Assembly (NCBI GenBank): GCA_958452575.1
Contig: CAUDUM010000009.1
Location: 1-47,833 of the forward strand
Reading direction: 5' to 3'
DNA from: an uncultured Eggerthellaceae bacterium
GTDB lineage: Bacteria; Actinomycetota; Coriobacteriia; Coriobacteriales; Eggerthellaceae
DNA: 47,833 nt
Of the stretch, positions 39,778 through 47,833 are shown one piece after another. The notes under the pieces were generated by a model, which saw only the letters and a list, made by a program, of their open reading frames with translations, was not told the origin of the DNA and did not search any database. The first letter of the stretch is position 1, and every line of letters begins with the position of its first letter. A program made the translations under genes and the position numbers.

Positions 39778-40299
39778 CTACGCAGCAGGCTTCTGCTCCG
39801 CAACCTGGTTGACAGCGCGAGCGATGCTGCTCGGCATGTCGTTGATGGAGACGGCGATACGACGAGCAAAGCCGTTGATGAGACCGGCCAGCTGGCCGAA
39901 CAGCTGCTCGCGGCTGGGCAGATCGGCAACGGCCTTGACCTGCTCGGCGTTCACGAACGCACCGTCCATCAGGCCGCCCTTGACCTCCAGCTTGTCGTTG
40001 GTCTTGGCGAACTCCTTCAGGGCCTTGGCGGAAGCCACCGGATCAGCACCGGCGAACACGAATGCCGAGGGACCCTCGAGGATCTCGTCCATGCTTGCCA
40101 TCTCGAGTTCCTCCAGGGCGATGTGCATGAGCGTGTTCTTGTACACCTTCATGCTGCCATCGGCCTCGCGGATGCTGTTGCGCAGGTTCTGGATCTCCTT
40201 CACGGTCAGACCGCGGTAGTCCACAACCCAAACAGCGCTCACGTCGGTCAGGTCCTCCTTGATGCTGGCGAGCATCTCCTTGTTCTGAGCGTTGGGCAT
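39778..40299 (-). CDS. rplJ: 50S ribosomal protein L10
   Basis: A 173-residue L10, which anchors the L7/L12 dimers on 23S rRNA. Features are the N-terminal MPNAQNKEMLASIKEDLTDV, the VWVVDYRGLTVKEIQNLR core and the C-terminal helix that carries L12 (about 130-173). AAAAGGAGGTGCAAAC precedes the ATG. Its leader (40300-40517) shows the L10-binding sequence, so classical autoregulation of rplJL by the L10-L12 complex is likely. No rplA/rplK lies upstream here; the operon starts with rplJ. Confidence 0.98.
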   Translation of the reverse strand: MPNAQNKEMLASIKEDLTDVSAVWVVDYRGLTVKEIQNLRNSIREADGSMKVYKNTLMHIALEELEMASMDEILEGPSAFVFAGADPVASAKALKEFAKTNDKLEVKGGLMDGAFVNAEQVKAVADLPSREQLFGQLAGLINGFARRIAVSINDMPSSIARAVNQVAEQKPAA

Positions 40300-40317
40300 G
40301 TTTGCACCTCCTTTTCC

Positions 40318-40517
40318 CGAACTCGGGTTCCGCCCCTATGCGGGTGGGATCGTGCCCGGAAAACGGAAACGACCCCCGCCGTCCAAGACAGCGGGGGTCG
40401 CCAAGCGCGAAACTGACAACCACCTCGGCGGGCCGCGCGTCGCGCGATTAAACCTTGCGGTGCCTGCTGTCTTCGGCAGCGGAACTATTTGCCTTACGCC
40501 GCCTTCGAAAAGGCAGC
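40318..40517 (-). promoter_or_regulatory. L10 leader with attenuator-like hairpin
   Basis: The minus-strand leader contains CCGAAGACAGCAGGC (within 40482-40462), matching the AGACAG-AGG core that I recall from the L10 leader family, where L10-L12 binds. Further on, CGACCCCCGC (40400-40391) pairs with GCGGGGGTCG (40379-40370) and TTTCCGTTTTCC follows, which resembles an intrinsic terminator placed 70 nt before rplJ. Together they fit autoregulated attenuation. An Rfam L10_leader search would test it. Confidence 0.65.
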
Positions 40518-40523
40518 TGTTAC

Positions 40524-40551
40524 ATTTTGGCAGGTTCCTCCGCCGTGTCAA
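40524..40551 (-). promoter_or_regulatory. Promoter of rplJ-rplL
   Basis: TTGACA (40551-40546), 16-nt spacer, CAAAAT (40529-40524) on the minus strand. It gives a leader of about 220 nt. Confidence 0.65.
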
Positions 40552-40605
40552 GCCAAATCGCCCGCACCATCACAAAATCGAAAGATGGCAACAGGGAAAA
40601 CGCAA

Positions 40606-40656
40606 AGGGGACGGTTGCTTTTCGCATTTACCCCACGCGAAAAGCAACCGTCCCCT
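40606..40656 (-). terminator. Perfect 20-bp stem terminator carrying the GGGACGG motif
   Basis: 40606-40625 pairs without mismatch with 40637-40656, loop 11 nt; TTTGCGTTTTCC follows on the minus strand. It ends the transcript of the gene at 40709-42745. The arm contains GGGGACGG, related to the GGGACGG of the terminators at 18930 and 34953. Confidence 0.8.
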
Positions 40657-40708
40657 CCCTGCATCGCGCCTCCGACCTGGGGCCCCGGGCCGGAGGCGCT
40701 GTTATCGG

Positions 40709-42745
40709 CTAGGCGGTCTGTTCGGTCTCTGCCGTCGCCGGCTCAGCTGCGGAATCGGCCGCAGCGCCAGCCGCCGCGCCTTCATCCGCAGCAGGCTCGT
40801 CCTGCGTCGTTTCCTCGCCGCCGATCGACTGGGCCGTCGACACCGGATCGCCCTCGACGTACGTGAACGTGATGGCATCGCCCACCTGGTACGTCACGAT
40901 GTCCAGCATGTTGGGGAGCGCGAAGTCGTAGACCTCGCCGCTGCCGTCGAGCTGCACGTAGAAATGGGTGTTGCCGTCCATCACCGCATCGGTGATGCGC
41001 ACGATGGTGCCCGTCGCCGTCTTCACGCCGACGCTGTCCACCGCCGAGCCCTCAAGCTGCACGCCGTTGGTGGCGAGCAGCGCTTCGTAGGCCTCTTGGC
41101 ATCCGGCGACCGTATCGCCCACGGCCACGTTCTGGTAGCGCTGGATATCCAGCATCGCGAACTGCTTCACCAAGCCCGCGTTGTCCTTGAGCGCCATGAA
41201 GTACGTCGGCTGCCCGCCCACGTTGATGAGCAGGGGGAAGGTCGCCTGGTAGCGCAGGTTTTGCACCTGGCCCTCGGCGGACTCCATCGCCGATGCCTCC
41301 GTGGCGCCCGACACCGAGTAGAAATGCGACTCGGCGGTGCGCTGGTTGATCAGCACGAAGCCCACGATCGAGCTGTCGGCGGTCGCGGACGTCACGCCGG
41401 TGTACACCCACACATCGTCGTCCTTGGCGATGTAGTTGTACCCGGGCATGCCGTCGGTGCCGGGAGTGGTCTGCACCACGCCCGACTGGCCCAGCCAGCT
41501 GTTCAGCCAGCCGTCCTTGTAGGCGCCCGACCAGTTGTACTGCTCGATCAGAAGATCGGTAGGATAGGCGTGGTCGACCCACTGGGGAACATCCTCGATG
41601 GCCAGATCCTGGCACTCGCCCGTGGTCGCGTCCACCATCACCACGCGCTCGATGTCGGTGCCGCCGAACAGGCCGATGGTGCGCGTCTGCACCGGGCAGA
41701 TCCACCACGGATGGCCTTCATCATCGATCTCGAACGACTTCTGATCGAACATGTAGAAGGGGTATTTCAGCTGCACGTAGCGGTCGATGTTGCGCGCCAG
41801 CGGCTCGGACTCCGAATAGTAGATGGGGCTGTCGTCCAGGCGCACGATCTCGGCATCCTGCGTGGTCATGTTCACCAGCGAATACGCCGGGATGCCGGCC
41901 TCGCGGTTGGTGAACCACTTGAACAGGTCGGCGTAGACCAGCGGGCTCACGCGCACCGGCGCATCCTTGTAGTTGATCTGGCTGTAGATGGTCGAGATTT
42001 CAAACTGGCTGACGTACTCGGGAATAGAGCCCATCTCGCGGTCGCCCAGCAGGATGGCCGAATCGCGATCGATGACCGGAATCTGCGAGTAATCGACCTC
42101 GGGGATGTCGCTGGCAAAATCCTCGGTCGTGGTCTCGAGCACCGTGGCGTACTTTGCTGCGTTGCCCGGGAACAGCGACAACGAGGCCACGCCGCCCAGC
42201 ACGCCGATCAGCGCGATGACCACGGGAATGGCCGAAAGCACCTTGAACGTCTTGGCCTTGCCCTCGTTTTTGTCCACCTTGGCGGTGCCGACGCTGTAGT
42301 TTTTGGACTTGGTCCAAAACACCAAAAAGACCGGCAGCAGGATGAACACCGCGACGAACATCCACGTGTCGACGCTGTGGATGTTGATGGGCGGATGGAA
42401 CCACCAGTACGCCGCCGCAAGCACGACCAGCAGCACGATCACCAGGATGACGATCGCCTTCTTGCTGAATTTGGGCATGCTGGCACCCTCGAAGGGGTTG
42501 TTGACCTCGGCGCCAGCGCCTCCGCGGCCACCGCCGAAACCTCCGAATCCGGGGAATCCTCCAAAGCCGCCGAAACCGCCCCGCGAGCCGCTCGCCCTGC
42601 CCCCGCCGGCCGAATCGGAATCGCCCGAACCTGCCTGTTGGGAGCCGCCCGAGCCTGCCGCGCCGCCGCCGAACGAACCGTCGACGTTCATGCCCGACTG
42701 CTTCAGCGCCTCAAGCAACGCATCCAAGCCAGATGATTGTTTCAC
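40709..42745 (-). CDS. Large membrane protein of unknown function, Gly-rich N-terminus
   Basis: I do not recognise the family with certainty. The 678-residue chain starts KQSSGLDALLEALKQSG and continues with a Gly/Ser/Phe-rich low-complexity stretch (about 25-80). Three membrane segments follow, near 97-116 (AIVILVIVLLVVLAAAYWWF), 127-144 and 169-188. The remaining 480 residues are soluble and probably outside, rich in Trp and Tyr (HPWWICPVQTRTIGLFGG, WVDHAYPTDLLIEQYNWSGAY, GWLNSWLGQSGVV), with a final OB-like beta region and a disordered Ala/Glu-rich tail. The GTG at 42745 is the start, with AGGAG 8 nt upstream; TATAGT at 42822-42817 is the likely -10. Monocistronic. Confidence 0.8.
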   Translation of the reverse strand: MKQSSGLDALLEALKQSGMNVDGSFGGGAAGSGGSQQAGSGDSDSAGGGRASGSRGGFGGFGGFPGFGGFGGGRGGAGAEVNNPFEGASMPKFSKKAIVILVIVLLVVLAAAYWWFHPPINIHSVDTWMFVAVFILLPVFLVFWTKSKNYSVGTAKVDKNEGKAKTFKVLSAIPVVIALIGVLGGVASLSLFPGNAAKYATVLETTTEDFASDIPEVDYSQIPVIDRDSAILLGDREMGSIPEYVSQFEISTIYSQINYKDAPVRVSPLVYADLFKWFTNREAGIPAYSLVNMTTQDAEIVRLDDSPIYYSESEPLARNIDRYVQLKYPFYMFDQKSFEIDDEGHPWWICPVQTRTIGLFGGTDIERVVMVDATTGECQDLAIEDVPQWVDHAYPTDLLIEQYNWSGAYKDGWLNSWLGQSGVVQTTPGTDGMPGYNYIAKDDDVWVYTGVTSATADSSIVGFVLINQRTAESHFYSVSGATEASAMESAEGQVQNLRYQATFPLLINVGGQPTYFMALKDNAGLVKQFAMLDIQRYQNVAVGDTVAGCQEAYEALLATNGVQLEGSAVDSVGVKTATGTIVRITDAVMDGNTHFYVQLDGSGEVYDFALPNMLDIVTYQVGDAITFTYVEGDPVSTAQSIGGEETTQDEPAADEGAAAGAAADSAAEPATAETEQTA

Positions 42746-42824
42746 TTCTCACTCCTGAAAACACTCGATAACGCCCCGCGCCCTCTCTCCGAAGAAAGCG
42801 CAGACCAACGCGGTCCACTATACA

Positions 42825-42857
42825 CGAAAAACGGCCGCCGACACCCGCCGGCGGCCG
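42825..42857 (-). terminator. Terminator of acnA
   Basis: CGGCCGCCG and CGGCGGCCG pair (42849-42857 with 42832-42840) and TTTTTCG follows on the minus strand. It lies 115 nt after the acnA stop. Nearer the stop, a small GTTC-TGCC-GAAC hairpin is also present. Confidence 0.85.
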
Positions 42858-42972
42858 CTCCGTTGCCATGCGTTTACCTTGGATGCCCAAGCAGCCAGCC
42901 AGGCGTCCCATCTCGTTCGCAACGTCGGCGAGGCCGCGTGGACCCGTCGCATCGTTCGGCAGAACGACGCGC

Positions 42973-45663
42973 CTAGCAAAGCTGACGCAGCACGTACTGC
43001 AGAATGCCACCGTTGACGAAGTAGACGCCCTCGGTCGGGGTGTCGATGCGCACCGTCGCATCAAAGGCGACCTCGGACCCATCGTCTTTGCGCGCGTGCA
43101 CGCGAACGACCTGCGGATCGGGCAGTCCCTTGGAGAAGTCGACAGCCTCCACGCTCACGCGCTCGGAGCCGTCCAGGCCAAGCGTCTGCGCATCCTGTCC
43201 CTCCAGGAACTGCAGCGGAAGGATGCCCATGCCGATGAGGTTGGAGCGATGGATGCGCTCGTAGCTTTGGGCAATCACGGCGCGCACGCCCAGCAGCATC
43301 GGGCCCTTCGCAGCCCAGTCGCGCGATGATCCGCTGCCGTACATCTTGCCCGCGATGACGACCATGTCCTCGCCGGCCCGGCCGTACGCTTGGGAGACGT
43401 CGAACAGCGGCTCGATCCCGCCGCTCTGGAAGTTGCGCGTCCAGCCGCCCTTGCGCCCCTCCGCAAGCAGATTCTGCAGCTTGACGTTAGCAAACGTCCC
43501 GCGCATCATCACCTCGTGGTTGCCGCGGCGCGCGCCGTAGGTGTTGAAGTCCTCAGGCGCCACGCCTCGCTTTTGCAGGTAGCGCGCCGCCGGGGAATCG
43601 GCGGCGATGCTGCCCGCCGGGGAAATATGATCGGTGGTGATGAAATCGCCCAGAAGCGCCAGCACGCGCGCTTCCTCCACCGGACGAGGGTCGCCGGGCT
43701 CAAGCGGCATCCCGTCGAAGTAGGGAGCGCGACGCACGTAAGTCGACGCGCCGTCCCATGCGAACGTGTCGCTGGCGGAAGCGCTGAGCGCGCGCCACGC
43801 CGTCGTGCCCTCGAACATGCCGCGCGCGCCCTCCTCGAACAGCTCGCGCCCGACAAGCTGCGCCGTCAACGAGCGGACCTCGGACTCATCCGGCCACAGA
43901 TCCGCCAAATGGACCGGCTCGCCGTCGGGGCCGACGCCCAGGGCGTCATGCTCCAAATCGACATCCATCGTGCCCGCAAGCGCATAGGCGATCACCAGCG
44001 CCGGCGTCGCCAGGTAGTTCTGCGACACATCGGGCGAGATGCGGCCTTCGAAGTTGCGGTTGCCCGACAGCATGCTGGCCAGCTCCAGCTTGTCGGCAAC
44101 CTCGTGCATCGCCGGCAGGATGGGACCGGAGTTGCCGATGCAGCTCATGCAGCCGAACCCGCACGTGTAAAAGCCCAGCTCGCGCAGACCTTCGGCCAGT
44201 CCCGCACGCTCCAGCAGAAGCTGCGTCGCTTTGCTGCCCGGCGCCAGCACGCATTTCACCCACGGCTTGGGGCGCAGCCCGGCCTTGGCGGCGTTGCGCG
44301 CGACCAGGCCCGCCATCAGCATCATCATGGGATCGGTCGCCGTCGTGCAGCTCGTGACCGCCGCGATGGCCAGCGCTCCGTGGCCCACCTCGAACGTCCC
44401 TTGCGGCAGTTCGATCGTCTCGCGCGCATCCTCATCCAAACCGCGCTGGCGGCAGATCGCGCGGAAGCGCTCCTGAGCCGCGGACAGCGGGATGCGGTCG
44501 TGTGGACGGGACGGACCCGCGATCGAGCGCTCCACCTTGCTCAGATCGAACTCGAGCACCTCCGCATACACGCGCTGCTCGACATCGGGGTCGTACCACA
44601 GCCCCTGAGCCTTCGCATACGCCTCGACTAGCGCAAGACGCTGTTCATCGCGGCCGGTCATGCCCAGATACGCCACCGTCTGCCCGTCGATCGGAAACAG
44701 CGTGCACGTGCTTCCGTATTCGGGCGTCATGTTAGAGATGCAGGCGCGCATCGTCGCGCTCAGCGACGCCACGCCCGGACCGAAGCACTCCACAAAGCAA
44801 CCGACCACGCCTTGCGCGCGCAGCATCTCGGCAAACGACAGCGCCACGTCCATCGCCGTGACGCCCGCTTGCAACGCGCCTGACAGCCGCACGCCCACGA
44901 CGCGCGGCACCAGCGTGGTGATCGGCTGACCGAGCGCCGCGGCCTCTGCTTCGATGCCGCCGACGCCCCATCCCAGCACGCCGATTCCGTTGGCGGTGGG
45001 CGTGTGGCTGTCGGTTCCCACCAGCGTGTCGAAATACGCCACCGGTTGCTCCTCGCGCTCACCGCCGCCTGCGGCGTCCTCGGATGTCATCACGACGTGC
45101 GCGAACTTCTCGATGTTCAGCTGATGGCAGATACCCGATCCGGGCGGCACGATGCGCACGTTTTCGAACGAATCCTGCGCCCAGCGCAAGAACTCGTAGC
45201 GCTCGCCGTTGCGCTGAAACTCCAGCTCCATATTCTTCTCGAGAGCCCCCGCGCATCCCGCCTCATCCGCGATGACGGAGTGGTCGATCACCAGATCGCA
45301 CGGCACCTGGGGATTGATCTTTTTCGGGTCGCCGCCAAGCTGCACGCACGCCTCGCGCATGACGGCAAAGTCGACGAACACCGGCACGCCCGTGAAGTCT
45401 TGGAACAGCACGCGCGCCGGAGAGAACTCGATCTCGCTGCCCATCGTTCCGGAGCAGCCCGCTTCGACGATGCGCTCTGCCAGACGCGCCGCATCCTCAT
45501 CGCTTGCAGCGTTGCGCAAGACGTTCTCCAAAAGAACCGTCAGCGAATAGGGCAGCTTCTCCGCTCCTGCGATGCGCTTCACCGGATAATAGGTGTAGCT
45601 TCGCCCTCCCGCCTGCAGCGTATCGGCGTATCCGCTCTGCATGCGATTCGGATTCTGAGCCAT
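42973..45663 (-). CDS. acnA: Aconitate hydratase A
   Basis: Aconitase isomerises citrate to isocitrate through a [4Fe-4S] cluster. The 896-residue chain is of the AcnA/IRP type. Cluster ligands are C439 (TSCTTATDP), C505 and C508 (GFGCMSCIGNSGP); substrate-binding stretches include TDSHTPTANGIGVLGWGVGG, FITTDHISPAGSI and the swivel-domain YGSGSSRDWAAKG. The start at 45663 gives MAQNPNRMQSG, with GAAGAGAGGTCC upstream. It lies downstream of icd on the same strand but a terminator separates them, so it has its own control or depends on read-through. AcnA proteins can moonlight as RNA-binding regulators; nothing here shows that. Confidence 0.96.
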   Translation of the reverse strand: MAQNPNRMQSGYADTLQAGGRSYTYYPVKRIAGAEKLPYSLTVLLENVLRNAASDEDAARLAERIVEAGCSGTMGSEIEFSPARVLFQDFTGVPVFVDFAVMREACVQLGGDPKKINPQVPCDLVIDHSVIADEAGCAGALEKNMELEFQRNGERYEFLRWAQDSFENVRIVPPGSGICHQLNIEKFAHVVMTSEDAAGGGEREEQPVAYFDTLVGTDSHTPTANGIGVLGWGVGGIEAEAAALGQPITTLVPRVVGVRLSGALQAGVTAMDVALSFAEMLRAQGVVGCFVECFGPGVASLSATMRACISNMTPEYGSTCTLFPIDGQTVAYLGMTGRDEQRLALVEAYAKAQGLWYDPDVEQRVYAEVLEFDLSKVERSIAGPSRPHDRIPLSAAQERFRAICRQRGLDEDARETIELPQGTFEVGHGALAIAAVTSCTTATDPMMMLMAGLVARNAAKAGLRPKPWVKCVLAPGSKATQLLLERAGLAEGLRELGFYTCGFGCMSCIGNSGPILPAMHEVADKLELASMLSGNRNFEGRISPDVSQNYLATPALVIAYALAGTMDVDLEHDALGVGPDGEPVHLADLWPDESEVRSLTAQLVGRELFEEGARGMFEGTTAWRALSASASDTFAWDGASTYVRRAPYFDGMPLEPGDPRPVEEARVLALLGDFITTDHISPAGSIAADSPAARYLQKRGVAPEDFNTYGARRGNHEVMMRGTFANVKLQNLLAEGRKGGWTRNFQSGGIEPLFDVSQAYGRAGEDMVVIAGKMYGSGSSRDWAAKGPMLLGVRAVIAQSYERIHRSNLIGMGILPLQFLEGQDAQTLGLDGSERVSVEAVDFSKGLPDPQVVRVHARKDDGSEVAFDATVRIDTPTEGVYFVNGGILQYVLRQLC

Positions 45664-45694
45664 CGATGGACCTCTCTTCTCTTCATCGGTTTAC

Positions 45695-45724
45695 GAAAAG
45701 CGCCCCTGATCTGCGGGGGCGCTT
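45695..45724 (-). terminator. Terminator of icd
   Basis: AAGCGCCCCC (45724-45715) pairs with GGGGCGCTT (45706-45698), followed by TTCGTAAACC on the minus strand; it lies about 28 nt past the icd stop. Confidence 0.75.
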
Positions 45725-45751
45725 CGTTGCTATCGTATCGCTGCCTACGTC

Positions 45752-46849
45752 CTATGCGTTTTGCTCCAACGCGCGGACAAGCGCTTCGGTGAACTCCGTG
45801 CAGCTTGCCGCGGGTGCGTCGACCCCCGTCGCGCGGCGGATGTCCCCCGTCAGGTGCTCACCCTCCGCGTATACGCTGCGCACCGCGGCGCGGATGCGGT
45901 CCGCTGCTTCGCGCTCACCCAGATGGTCGAGCATCATGGCTGCCGACAGGATCTCGGCGGTGGGATTGGCCTTATCCTGCCCCGCGATATCGGGGGCGGA
46001 TCCGTGCACCGCCTCGAACACGGCGTATTCCTTGCCGATGTTGGCACCGGGAGCGATCCCCAAGCCGCCCGCCATGCCCGCCGCCAAATCGCTGGCGATG
46101 TCTCCATACAGGTTGGGGAACACCACCACATCGAATTGGGAAGGATCCATGACCAGGTTCATGCAGAAGGCGTCGATGATTCGCTCGTCGAATGCGACGC
46201 GCCCCTCGTACTCCTGGGCGACTTCACGCGCTACGCGAAGGAACAAGCCGTCGGAGAATTTCATGATGTTGGCCTTGTGGGCCGCGGTCACCTTCTTGCG
46301 ACCCTGAGCCAACGCGTAGTCGAAGGCATAGCGCACGATATTGCGCGTCGCAGTGATCGAAATGGGCTTGATCGAAATGCCTGAATCGGGACGAATCGAG
46401 CCCGCCCCCTCTTCTTCGCAGAAGGCGATGAGGCGTTTGGCGGCATCGGATCCCTCTTCAAACTCAACGCCCGCGTACAGGTCTTCGGAGTTTTCCCGGA
46501 CGATGACCAGGTCCAAATCCTCGTAGCGCCCGCCCGCTCCCGGAATCGAAAGCACCGGGCGAAGGCACACGTACAAATCAAGCGTCTTGCGCAGTGCGAC
46601 GTTGACGCTGCGGAAACCGGTCCCCACCGGCGTGGTGATCGGACCTTTGATGGCCACCTTGTTGCGCTTGACCGCCTCGATGGTCTCCTCGGGAAGCGGT
46701 GTGCCGCATTCCTCGATCATCTTTGCACCGGCCTCAGCGACCTCCCACTCGATTTCGGCGCCGCTAGCCGCCACCACCCGCTGCATGGCAGCGGAAGTCT
46801 CGACCCCGATGCCATCGCCGGGGATCAAGGTAACGGTGTGTTTGGACAT
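45752..46849 (-). CDS. icd: Isocitrate dehydrogenase, NAD-type
   Basis: A 365-residue member of the isocitrate/isopropylmalate dehydrogenase family. IPGDGIGVE starts it, RENSEDLYAGVE is typical of isocitrate dehydrogenases, KANIMKFSDGLFL and the metal-binding DAFCMNLVMDPSQFDVVVFPNLYGDI (in two segments) follow, and GSAPDIAGQDKANP closes the active site. The coenzyme loop has HGSAPDIAG followed by ANP, and no NADP-type Lys-Tyr pair is evident, so NAD use is favoured; isopropylmalate dehydrogenase is the main alternative. It starts at 46849 (GTCCGA upstream, weak site), 24 nt after the HEAT-like gene, so the two are cotranscribed. With aconitase it forms the oxidative branch to 2-oxoglutarate that feeds glutamate and glutamine. 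Confidence 0.9.
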   Translation of the reverse strand: MSKHTVTLIPGDGIGVETSAAMQRVVAASGAEIEWEVAEAGAKMIEECGTPLPEETIEAVKRNKVAIKGPITTPVGTGFRSVNVALRKTLDLYVCLRPVLSIPGAGGRYEDLDLVIVRENSEDLYAGVEFEEGSDAAKRLIAFCEEEGAGSIRPDSGISIKPISITATRNIVRYAFDYALAQGRKKVTAAHKANIMKFSDGLFLRVAREVAQEYEGRVAFDERIIDAFCMNLVMDPSQFDVVVFPNLYGDIASDLAAGMAGGLGIAPGANIGKEYAVFEAVHGSAPDIAGQDKANPTAEILSAAMMLDHLGEREAADRIRAAVRSVYAEGEHLTGDIRRATGVDAPAASCTEFTEALVRALEQNA

Positions 46850-46873
46850 TCGGACTCCTTAGAGGATCGGATG

Positions 46874-47488
46874 CTATGCCGGGCTACCGCCGACGTTCTC
46901 CAAAATCTGACGAGCGCGGCGCTGCAACGAACCCTTGCTGTTGCCGGCATCGAAGGCCATACGTTCAGCAAGAGCAGCCTTTACCGAAGCGGACAGCTTG
47001 CCCTGAGAATACTCGGCCACCGCCACCAGCATATCCCCAAACTCCAGATCGCCGTGATAGCACTGAATTGCCTCATCGATGAGCGGCCATGTCTTTTCGG
47101 AACGGGCCTCGGTGGTCGCGCCGATCTTGCAAAGGAACCGAAGGGCCGCCAGACGGACCGGGCCGCTCTCCTCGTCGAACAGAGAAACCTCGGCACCTGC
47201 GATCGCTTTGTCGCAAGCTCGGGAATCCTTGTCGACCAGGTGCGTCAAGGCGTCAAGGCACTCCCAGCGTGTACGCGCTTCGGGCCTGTTCAGCGCATCG
47301 ATGATCTCGCCTTCAAAAGGAATCAGCAGATCGACATGCTCTTTGGCGATTTCACTGAGGATCGCTGCGGAGTTCTGACGTGCACGCCGAGACGAACCCG
47401 ACAGCGCATCGACAACGGTTTTCAGCAAACTCGGATCCTTGATTGCCGACTGCGCGGCCTCTATCGTCTCCTGCGACTTTTCGCTCAT
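46874..47488 (-). CDS. HEAT/ARM-like helical repeat protein
   Basis: A 204-residue all-helical soluble protein that reads as successive helix pairs: SLLKTVVDALSGSSRRARQN, SAAILSEIAKEHVDLLIPFE, IIDALNRPEARTRWECLDAL, LFDEESGPVRLAALRFLCKI and SVKAALAERMAFDAG, with the small-residue and Arg/Asp spacing of HEAT or ARM repeats. Such folds bind other proteins. It is the first gene of a HEAT-icd transcript; why it travels with isocitrate dehydrogenase is unknown. The ATG at 47488 follows GGAGGATTGCTCC, and TATAAT lies at 47540-47535. The longer open frame to 47677 runs through the rRNA terminator. Confidence 0.82.
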   Translation of the reverse strand: MSEKSQETIEAAQSAIKDPSLLKTVVDALSGSSRRARQNSAAILSEIAKEHVDLLIPFEGEIIDALNRPEARTRWECLDALTHLVDKDSRACDKAIAGAEVSLFDEESGPVRLAALRFLCKIGATTEARSEKTWPLIDEAIQCYHGDLEFGDMLVAVAEYSQGKLSASVKAALAERMAFDAGNSKGSLQRRARQILENVGGSPA

Positions 47489-47646
47489 GGAGCAATCCTC
47501 CGTTCTTGAAATGCGGCAAATTCCGCTAAGAAGGATTATAGCGCGATGAAGAAGACGCCCTTGAAGCGTTGCGGCGAATTTACACGCCTGCCATCTGTGC
47601 GGAAAAACGACGCCCGAGCAAGGGGCGTGAGAGCAAATATCCCAGA

Positions 47647-47673
47647 AAACAAAAAACGGGCCTATTGGCCCGT
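47647..47673 (-). terminator. rRNA operon terminator 2
   Basis: ACGGGCC (47673-47667 read on the minus strand) pairs with GGCCCGT (47662-47656) around a 4-nt loop, followed by TTTTTGTTTT. With the hairpin at 47693-47720 it makes a tandem terminator typical of rRNA operons. Confidence 0.88.
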
Positions 47674-47692
47674 ACAAGCAAAACCATCAAAA

Positions 47693-47720
47693 CCCCCGGC
47701 GGCGCCCCGCCCCGCGGGGG
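47693..47720 (-). terminator. rRNA operon terminator 1
   Basis: CCCCCGCG (47720-47713) pairs with CGCCGGGGG (47701-47693, one bulge), then TTTTG on the minus strand; about 30 nt past the 5S 3' end. Confidence 0.65.
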
Positions 47721-47748
47721 ACCCCGCATGACGCGAAGCATCCCCCAT

Positions 47749-47833
47749 GGGCGCGACTCCCTACCCTCCCACGGACTGCACCGCAGTACTCTCGGCGACG
47801 GCGGGCTTAACTGCCGGGTTCGGAATGGGACCG
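47749..47833 (-). rRNA. rrf: 5S ribosomal RNA, 5' part outside the window
   Basis: The minus strand reads the conserved core of bacterial 5S rRNA: GGTCCCATTCCGAACCCGG, then CAGTTAAGCCCGCC, GAGAGTACTGC and GTCCGTGGGAGGGTAGG. The 3' end is set near 47749 by analogy and is uncertain by a few bases. About 30 nt of the 5' end are missing because the window stops. The 23S and 16S genes should lie beyond the right edge, making this the tail of a minus-strand rRNA operon. Confidence 0.92.

Noticed and set aside
1..47833. CRISPR array, prophage, insertion sequence or tRNA gene
   Set aside because: No regularly spaced repeats, no integrase/transposase or phage structural protein, and no tRNA-like cloverleaf with a TTCRANNC arm was noticed in intergenic regions.

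Overview
The window is a compact, high-GC chromosomal segment (about 63-65% G+C by eye) from what looks like an anaerobic actinobacterium of the class Coriobacteriia (Eggerthellales-like). The pointers are type III glutamine synthetase, single-chain PurL, an actinobacterial-looking 5S rRNA, molybdenum-cofactor genes and many uncharacterised surface or membrane proteins. Class-level placement is inference; a 16S or ribosomal-protein tree would settle it. Most genes lie on the minus strand. There are no tRNA genes, phage genes or transposases, and no CRISPR array.

Layout. 0-1.1 kb: ilvE. 1.5-1.9 kb: a small plus-strand gene with its own promoter and terminator. 2.1-4.5 kb: glnN with a long leader that opens with a strong hairpin. 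4.5-5.9 kb: a radical SAM/AhpD-like pair in which the radical SAM gene appears to be a selenoprotein gene (in-frame UGA plus SECIS). 6-7.4 kb: rplM-rpsI. 7.4-10.6 kb: transglutaminase and an ATP-grasp/alpha-E fusion. 10.7-11.9 kb: serA. 12.0-16.2 kb: a five-gene run encoding an amino-acid ABC importer, an ATP-grasp ligase and a flavin-type/ferredoxin protein. 16.4-18.9 kb: divergent metY and metA. 19-22.8 kb: HAD phosphatase, hom, lysA. 22.9-24.7 kb: DUF2974 hydrolase and a divergent moaE-like gene with a structured leader. 24.9-30.7 kb: purL, a small membrane protein, purC. 30.8-33.3 kb: histidine kinase and response regulator. 33.4-38 kb: an anchored exported protein, an EF-G paralogue and a two-domain molbindin. 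38-45.7 kb: DUF4013 protein, rplJ-rplL, a large membrane protein, aconitase. 45.7-47.8 kb: isocitrate dehydrogenase with a HEAT-like gene, then the tail of an rRNA operon (5S, cut by the window edge).

How it fits together. The metabolic genes form a nitrogen and aspartate-family block: acn and icd give 2-oxoglutarate, glnN assimilates ammonium, hom/metA/metY make methionine by the O-acetyl route, lysA makes lysine, serA serine, ilvE branched-chain amino acids, purC/purL purines. The moaE-like gene, the molbindin and the Sec-encoding gene suggest molybdo/tungsto- and selenoenzymes elsewhere in the genome.

The most interesting observations are (1) a predicted selenocysteine codon with an fdhF-like SECIS in the ArsS-like radical SAM gene, and (2) a 150-nt two-hairpin element present twice (6071-6220 and 29707-29856). 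The two copies align without a gap at about 67% identity. Their differences include about 13 paired, structure-preserving changes, which marks a conserved folded RNA or ERIC-like palindrome that I cannot assign to a known family.
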